From NCBI GenBank assembly GCA_015039465.1, contig MU130366.1:297170-361169 (forward strand): a stretch of 64,000 bases of DNA, written 5' to 3'. The first letter of the stretch is position 1. Every line of letters starts with the position of its first letter. The notes under the pieces were generated by a model that was not told the DNA's origin, searched no databases, and was given only the letters and a program-made list of their open reading frames with translations. Shown in pieces: positions 57,283 through 64,000 of this stretch. Made by a program: the position numbers and the translations under genes. The stretch comes from Phlegmacium glaucopus. Taxonomy: Eukaryota; Basidiomycota; Agaricomycetes; Agaricales; Cortinariaceae.

Positions 57283-60200
57283 ATGAAGGTCTCTCTGATA
57301 CTAATTACTCTGGCAACTTCCGCCTCAGCTCAAACCTTCCAACGGCTTGGCGCTTGTCCGACTCTTGGATGCGTGTTTCCGCCTGATCAAACCGACTTTT
57401 TAGCTGGGCAATTATTTGACATTCGACTCGAAGTTCATGCACCTGTGAATGGTAGTGAAGCTGCTAGTGGCATTCCTGATGAAAATTTCACCTTCCACAT
57501 ACAAAGACCAGATGGCAAGTATGACGAGGCTACAAATTTTTTCAAAGTTCAAGAACCGGAGTTGGAAAAATGGACTTTTTCGTGCGCATCCTTTGAGATC
57601 CTCTGCTCGCATTAACATTCAATTAAAATCGACGACTTTGTATCAGTTACTATGAGGATTTATTTGCTCAGGATGCAGGGAAGCCCACCATGGTCAACGT
57701 CGCTTCCAAGGCGTTTCGAGCTGTGAGTTTGTCCACTAAATCTCAAGTCAGCTGTTACTGACGATTTACACAAGCTTTCATTGATCAAGGTGCATCTCTC
57801 TCTCTTTCGTCGATTTCACTAGCATTCGCTGACGTATCGGCTTATAGCCGGGAGATTACACCGCTATACTGTCGTACAAAGGAGGCACCACGATTGCAAA
57901 ATGGGTTGTACGTAAACCCGCCACCAAACGAAAAGCAAAAAATGTTCTGTTCTTCATCGGAGATGGTGCGCATTTATTTTCTAAATTTCACTTTTGAAAA
58001 TGTTTGACTGATCGAAACGATTTTTATAGGGATGACGCAGGCAATGATTACAGCTGCCCGTCTCATTGCCCACAAGTCGATCAATGGGAGGTACCAAACA
58101 CTGATGCAAATGGATCAAATGGACAACCTTGGACAGTGCGTTTCATTTGCAGACCGATTGTAGCTTGCAGCGTAGCTGACCAGATAATTTTGTATAGTCA
58201 AATGACCCACTCAATTGACTCCTTTATTACCGACTCGGCTAATTCAGCTACAGCACTTTACACTGGCAAAAAGTCAACTGTGAATGCCCTGAATGTCTGG
58301 GTGGATAGCGTGCGCACCTTTTGTGCATGCTTTTCTTTGCAAACATGCTGACTCACGCTATCATTTTCTCTCAGTCCAAGAACTCTTTTGATGATCCAAA
58401 AGTCGAGACTATCGCCGAACTCTTCCGAAGGCGTATTGGAGGCGCACTTGGCATAGTTTCAACTGCATATATTGCTGATGCGACTCCTGGTTTGTACAAT
58501 CATCACCTACATCCACCTCACGATTGAAATGTCTTTGGGAATAGGGGCTTTATGTGCCCACACTCGCGATCGTATGCATATTTCTACGCGTTGTCGCTAA
58601 ACGATCCTGACTCAGGTTCTTAGGTAGCCAGTCGGCAGCCGTAGTTGCTGAATACCTCACAAGTGCCGAAGCTATCAACTCCACTTTCGCTTGGCCAACA
58701 AGTTGCAAGGGTCCCGATGTTATTTTCGGGTGCGCTTGTTTCTCTGTTATGTACCTAATAGGCTAACTGAGGTGTCTTTTTCAGTGGTGGGGCTGAACAG
58801 TTCATCGCAGGCAAGGGATCTCCAAATGGCACCGACTACTACAAAGCTTTCCAAGCTCAAGGATATAATGTCGTTTACAATAACACCCAACTGCAAGCTA
58901 CCGAAAATGGTTCTAAAACTCTGGGTATCTTCTGCAGTCAGTCAATTTTCTTACTTGATATCACTTCATAACCTCTTTATCGATGCAGCTGGCAACCTGT
59001 AAGCTTAGCTCAGTCGGCGTGACTACCTTTCTTACCAACTATCACTCAAAGGGCGAAGTGGCTCGATCGCAATGTTAGTTATAATTGAAGGTCGACAAAT
59101 CCGTATTGACGCAAGTGTCATCTCTAGGTTTTAAAAGATAACCTCAGGAATCAGAAGAATAGTCCTACCGGTGACGGTACTGATGCTGTCGACCAGCCTG
59201 GATTGAAGGAAATGACTCTGAAAGCTATTGATATTCTTCAAGCCAGAACGAAAAACAACGAGGGCTGGTTCATGATGTACGTGTTCTTTTTGCAGGCACG
59301 ATATACTTATATATTTAATCGCTTTATTCGACCCAGGTCTGAAGCAGCAAGCATCGATAAGGTATAATTCTCCGTTCATGATGTGGATAAGCAGGGCTTA
59401 TAAAGGAACTGAAGATGATGCATGTCCTTGATTATGATCGTGCTCTTGGAGACTTGCTGGAACTTGACGACACTATTCGTGCTTCTATCGCTCGTAAGTC
59501 TACATGAAACCGGTGTCAAATTCTCCATCTCGATTTCTTTCACTTTTTACTCACTAGATCTCAAGAAAATCGGAGAGTATGAAAACACCTTAATTGTCGT
59601 CACAGCCGATCATGGACACGGTTTCGTACGCCCCCCCCCCCCCAATTCTCATGCTCTGACATCTATTAACCTTGGATGCAGGACGTCTTTGGCGGCACTG
59701 ACACAAAGTACCTCGCTGCTCAAACAACGGATCGCAAGAAGAGGAATGCGAGTGAGTAACCTGCTTTTACATAGGGTAAAGCTAAGCTCCTTTATTAGTC
59801 GGTACATATGTCCACTCGGGCTTGAGTGGTTATACAGTCGCAGAAGACTCGCTTCCCACGAATAATACCATTATTTTTGGGAGTGAAGGTCCCAATTTTC
59901 CCGTTCAATGGAATCCTAGATATTCTTATGCTGTGTGTCTTGATTTCTTTCCATAACTCTTATCTAACATCTGTTATTAAACAGGCTGGCTTTGGTGCCA
60001 ACCCCGACCGGTAAGCAGATTCAGAACCTAACCGCGAAGACCGTAATTCATGTCTGTTGTTGCCAGTCGTGAATCCTATAGCCTCGAGACGGATGGGCCC
60101 CGTACACCTGCCGTCCCTGGCTCAGATGGATATGTGGTTAATCCTGCTGACCATATTGATGGTATGTCAGATATCTTACATGTCTTTACACCTAGCTCAC

Positions 60201-60559
60201 ATCATGTCTTCTGTTAGGTTTTAACGTCTGTAAGTAGATTAACTTGATTTCATCCTTTATATAGCGCTAATTTCTTCACAGCGGGCACACTTCCTACTGA
60301 GGAGGCCCAAGGTGTTCACTCCTTACAAGGTAACGACTTTGAAAGATTTCTAAAGTACTTGAATTTGAAATGAAATTCAAAAAGATGTTTCTGTTTTCGC
60401 CAATGGGCCTGGATCAGAAGCTTTCCGCGGCGTTTGTAAGCGACTTCCAGCTCTGTATTCCACTAGGACTCTGCTAACATTTACTCCTATACCTTTAAAG
60501 ATAACAGCATTGATATCTTCTTCAAAATTGCCGATGCTCTTGCTTTGGGAAGAAGTTAA
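57283..60559 (+). CDS. Secreted or vacuolar alkaline phosphatase
   Basis: Twenty-four exons give 657 residues: 57283-57581, 57647-57722, 57775-57789, 57848-57965, 58030-58135, 58198-58309, 58375-58489, 58545-58571, 58624-58729, 58785-58936, 58989-58998, 59052-59073, 59128-59276, 59337-59361, 59415-59493, 59558-59625, 59682-59751, 59799-59932, 59985-60010, 60067-60161, 60218-60229, 60282-60329, 60385-60435, 60501-60559. It hydrolyses phosphate monoesters with two Zn and one Mg. Signal peptide MKVSLILITLATSASA; then a 130-residue beta-type domain (FTFHIQRPDGKYDEATNFF, GDYTAILSYKGGTTIAKW) that classical alkaline phosphatases lack. The catalytic domain has Asp169 in FFIGDGMTQAM, nucleophile Ser218 in TDSANSATALYTGKK, and VVTADHGHGF. 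Exons of 10, 12, 15 and 22 nt are required to keep the frame. Confidence 0.93.
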
Positions 60560-60698
60560 TACGGCATGTTGAATTCAATGATATTGGTTTCTTTATACCC
60601 TACTTCTCCCAAGACGTATTACTCTCTCTTCTCTTGAGGGGGGCGAATAACTCTACCCAATATCCAAGGCATCTATTCAATTGTTGTAGCATTGTGGC

Positions 60699-62033
60699 TC
60701 AACGAAAATACCGAACCATGGCTGCCACAGCGACCGTAGCTTTAGCTACAATATCTTCTGGTGGTGGTCGTGGAATCGGAACTGGCGCTAAGAGCCTTGC
60801 AGCTATGTAGACGTAGGGTCCGACTTGCCACGCCAACTTTGCACCTGCCAAACCCCATCTTGCGATTTTAGTCCCTCTGCCCTCATTTGATCTGTCTTGT
60901 GACCCCTGCTGTTGGAACCGTTGTCGTTCCTTTTGGAAATCCGCAGTCAAATTCTCTGCCTCTTTCTTCAATCGTGCTATTTTTTCGCTTAAGTCTTCTA
61001 TCTCTCTTTGTTTATCCTGATCAACTTCGCCGGTTTTTTCTCCGATCATATCTGTCAGTTCGGAGGTGCCTTTGCGATTTGTACCATTCTCCTCTTTGAG
61101 TGCATTGATCTCGTTGTGATAGAGTTCTTGTTGCTTGCCCAGCTCATTTAACAACTCTGCTCCGGCCGCAGTCTTATCCAGGTCTTTATGTTCATCAACA
61201 ATCTCTTGCTGAATCGCGAGAGTTACTGGTTGGTTCCCAATCAAGTGGGCGATGATATCTAGCGCCGACTGATGTGTGTTGTTACTGCGCAATAGTTGAG
61301 CTCCTTGATCAAGAATTGTTTTGAAGAATTGAGTTTTCAATTCTTTTTCCCTTGCCTCACCACGGCCTGCTGTAACTTCGTCCCACATACTAGTGACGAT
61401 GGCTACGTTCTTAGCAGCCGGGATTCCGCACATTTCTTTGAACATCTTGAAGTTCCTTTGCGACAACCCGCCCATTCGATTATCGGAGATACGATGCATG
61501 TAAATGAGTCCAGATAGTTTGAGGCCTTTCTCGTATCTATGATTTTCCATTAGTATATCCCTGCCGGTTACGATTTGGCTGAAACATCAGGCTCTCACGT
61601 GTGGGTCAAAAAATGGGCAATCATTCGGATTATTTCAGTCTCGGTGTGGGTACTGTCGTCGAATCCTGGCGTGTCAATCAAGGTAACCGGCTTATCATCG
61701 ATTGTGCATTCTACGATATTGATCTCCTTCGTGCAAGAATTAAGGTCATCACCAACGGGCAAAACTTGTGAATCACAGATTAGGTTGATCAACTAAGGGC
61801 AAAATAACTTCAGCACGTGTGATTAGAATTCATGGCAACAACAGTACGGACCGTGGTTTTTCCCGTTCCAGTGGCTCCCATGACACTGAAGATCATTTGG
61901 TTCAAATCATGCCAGTTCTTATTAAAAATGAGGTGACATACGCAATTGCAATGTTTTCATTTGGTGAAATATTGACCTTGGGCCCGTTAGTGAGTGTTAA
62001 AAAGGCCCAACCATATTTAGGCGCCCGTACCAT
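60699..62033 (-). CDS. AIG1-like P-loop GTPase with coiled coil
   Basis: Four exons (complement of 60699-61536, 61599-61792, 61852-61885, 61942-62033) give 385 residues. The GTP-binding motifs are present: G1 at about 34-42 (GATGTGKTT), a SCTKEI segment for G2, G3 DTPG at 82-85 (VTLIDTPGFDD). The family-typical run LSGLIYMHRISDNRMGGLSQ and NVAIVTSMWDEV follow, the latter in the G4 position without the classical N/TKxD. Residues 210-300 form a charged coiled coil (KQREIEDLSEKIARLKKEAE), and the end is hydrophobic (WQVGPYVYIAARLLAPVPI, VAKATVAVAAMV), so membrane attachment is likely. Related proteins are common in Agaricomycetes; the plant and animal AIG1/GIMAP relatives act in immunity. The ATG at 62033 is in phase but an earlier exon is possible. 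It is tail-to-tail with the phosphatase, 139 bp apart. Confidence 0.85.
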
Positions 62034-62743
62034 TTTTACACCTTTGCCAGCTTAGGTTCTCCGTTTCTTCACAGGAACCTACAGAGAGAAATATAATCAG
62101 AGCTCCATGATACTTCGTCTTGGAATTCACACTAACGCGGGGGCTCTTGACTTGAACTTCAGGATGATACTGGACAAGTCTGAGCAGAAGTCTTCTAGTG
62201 CGCCTCTTATCGTTCATCACGGAGATCACCGGTGGCCAAATAAAGTAACCCCTAGTAACCTCAAATGACAAGTTTACAGACATATACAACCAAGTGGTGG
62301 ATGTTCCTCTTTTTCGGACTTGATATTAATTATATAAGAAACTACAACAGTAACATACTGAGACAGATCGCCCCGCCACATTTGGATGTTTGTGTACACG
62401 TGTTATTAATACATCCGTGTACTATGGCCATCATTCCAAGGGTTCATTGACGACTCGATCGATAACTTTTCCCGTCATCATTGCCGGAATGATACAACAA
62501 GGCACTAGTAGGTCTTATGTCTCAGACGGGCTTTCGAGCCTTTATCCTCCCTTCTCCAGCTACGTTGAAATCCGAAATCCATGTAATCATCAGAGGTACG
62601 TTTGTCATTTTTAAGAAATTAATCAAAGCATGCTAAAAATTACTGTCGGTGGGTCCTTCTGGTGCCAAAGCACAATTCTTAATAAACGCACCCATTTATC
62701 TCTGAAAACCTCAAACTGACGGAATCCAACACGTTAACGAATA
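62034..62743. other. Divergent intergenic region
   Basis: 710 bp between the GTPase and the DUF6533-type gene, expected to hold both promoters. No gene is supported. Confidence 0.45.
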
Positions 62744-63868
62744 ATGGTGTCTACCAAGATCGCTGATTTGGATAGTTCAGTCCTCAACTCACCCGATCCA
62801 TTGTGTTTCCTTCCACATGAGCTCGCCTCCCAGTTGTTGATTGTGAGGTACATTGCTGTTGGGACGTTGAGCGTGAGTCGGTTAGTGCTTGCCAACCTAG
62901 AAAGGCTAACTAGACTCAGGTGTTCATTTGGGAACTTTTAAACAACATCCTCAACGATTACAAACTCCTCTCCGAGTATCGGGTACGTTTGCCGACAGCT
63001 ACTTATTTTATATCGAGGTAAGCTTGCCTTTTTTGTTGCAGTTTTCAACTCACCCTCTGTTGTAGGGTATGTTGTCTAGGATTTATTATATCCTCTACGG
63101 TATTCGAAAGTGAGGCCACAGTTTCCAATACTATTTCATAACCAATACTCTAATTCTTCAGCAACGCCTATTCCTACGTGTTACGGGCTTCAAAAGACCA
63201 TGGACGTTTTTTACTCTATCACTGTTGTATCTACATCTCTCCTTTTCTTCTTCCGCATTCGAGCCGTCTTCGATATGAACCCTTGGATAAGTGCTTTTTT
63301 TGCAGCCTTGTGGGTGGCTGTTTTGGCCGGATGCTTGGCTTTCGTTGCCGGACTTAACGCTGTGCATATTGAATCAACACAATACTGTATCAGTTCAGAA
63401 GTCAAGCCTTTTGCGGCGGCAGCCTCTGTCATTCCCCTGATCAACGATACTCTTGTTTTCCTTGCCATGTCTTGGCGTTTGTGCCGTAATTCTTATGCTT
63501 GTCGCACATTCAGGCATGACTTCAGAATATTCTTCTTTGGCGACTACCTGCCAGTGTTCTCGAAGGCAATGTTACAAGACGGTCAGGCTTACTACTTGTG
63601 TGTACTTTCCTATCTATGTCTCATGCTTAACCAGCTAACTAGTTTTCCTTTTCACAGGACTACTGTTACCCTCAATCTCGTAACAGTGATCATGCTATAC
63701 AATCATTCGATCCCTGGAATTCTTCGAACAATCACCACAATTCCCAATGTTGCACTGATGAATATTATGGCCTGTCAAGTATTCAGAAATACTATATTTG
63801 GGACTTTCAGGGAGAAACAGATTTCCACCACCACATTGTCGAGGGTTGAGGCATGCAGCTCAGCATAA
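62744..63868 (+). CDS. Multi-pass membrane protein of the DUF6533 type
   Basis: Five exons (62744-62872, 62920-63017, 63066-63109, 63162-63597, 63658-63868) give 305 residues. The N-terminal signature RYIAVGTLSVFIWELLNNIL with NDYKLLSEYRVRLPTATYFI matches the DUF6533 head common in Agaricomycete integral membrane proteins. About six or seven hydrophobic helices follow, including FYSITVVSTSLLFFFRIRAV and ISAFFAALWVAVLAGCLAF, then VIPLINDTLVFLAMSWRL and LNLVTVIMLYNHSI; the tail is Ser/Thr-rich. The layout resembles a 7TM receptor, but ligand and coupling are unknown. All introns are 47-60 bp with in-phase junctions. Confidence 0.87.
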
Positions 63869-64000
63869 GACGAAGCAATCAGGAGATTCAACTTCAACTT
63901 AAAAAACGTTATTTGTATTTGTATTATTATATGCCTTTTTTGCTTCAAATGACTTTCAGGTCACGTGATTGATCCCTTTTAAGGAAATGTCGCAGCTGCT

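Overview
The window comes from a filamentous fungus, almost certainly a mushroom-forming basidiomycete (Agaricomycetes). The genes are dense, on both strands, and cut by many 45-60 bp GT-AG introns, several with exons under 25 nt. The family content is typical of that group: a FunK1-type kinase relic, a TPR-CHAT protein, a 7TM-like DUF6533-type membrane protein, a GH5 exo-beta-1,3-glucanase, a cullin-3 and an IQGAP-like RasGAP. No bacterial-style operons, rRNA, CRISPR or confident tRNA were seen. Gene models were made by hand: exons were joined by splice consensus, reading-frame phase and family similarity, and each model sums to a whole number of codons.

Layout. 1-5.8 kb: a small membrane protein, a Q-rich protein, and a secreted or cell-wall GH5 glucanase on the minus strand. 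5.8-9.6 kb: sparse, with one intronless ASCH-domain gene. 9.6-18 kb: an accessory island with a 1495-residue TPR-CHAT protein (15 near-identical 45-residue TPR units plus a 21-bp minisatellite), then a decayed Ty1/copia gag relic and a decayed FunK1 kinase. 18.5-41.1 kb: a gene-dense core block with ER Hsp40 (SCJ1, HDEL tail), cullin-3, exportin-T (LOS1), an acidic/coiled-coil membrane protein, a TPR protein with a mitochondrial-type N-terminus, an unidentified conserved-looking protein, a membrane-anchored aspartic protease, and RasGAP. 41.1-50.6 kb: a gene-poor stretch holding two paralogous tiny genes that share an 18-nt microexon, and a short retroposon-like element with an (AAAAT)n tail and target-site duplication. 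50.6-64 kb: RIM20/PalA, a DM9-repeat protein, a 24-exon alkaline phosphatase, an AIG1-like GTPase, and a DUF6533-type membrane protein.

How the genes relate. The housekeeping genes serve separate pathways: protein folding in the ER, ubiquitin ligation, tRNA export, Ras signalling and the alkaline-pH Rim pathway. LOS1 and its neighbour are divergent across only 121 bp and may share a promoter. The CHAT, FunK1, GTPase and DM9 genes belong to expanded fungal families. The CHAT gene is the best candidate for an under-described system: an uncharacterised N-terminal domain, a homogenised TPR array and an intact His/Cys protease dyad, which resembles a regulated or immune-type protease.
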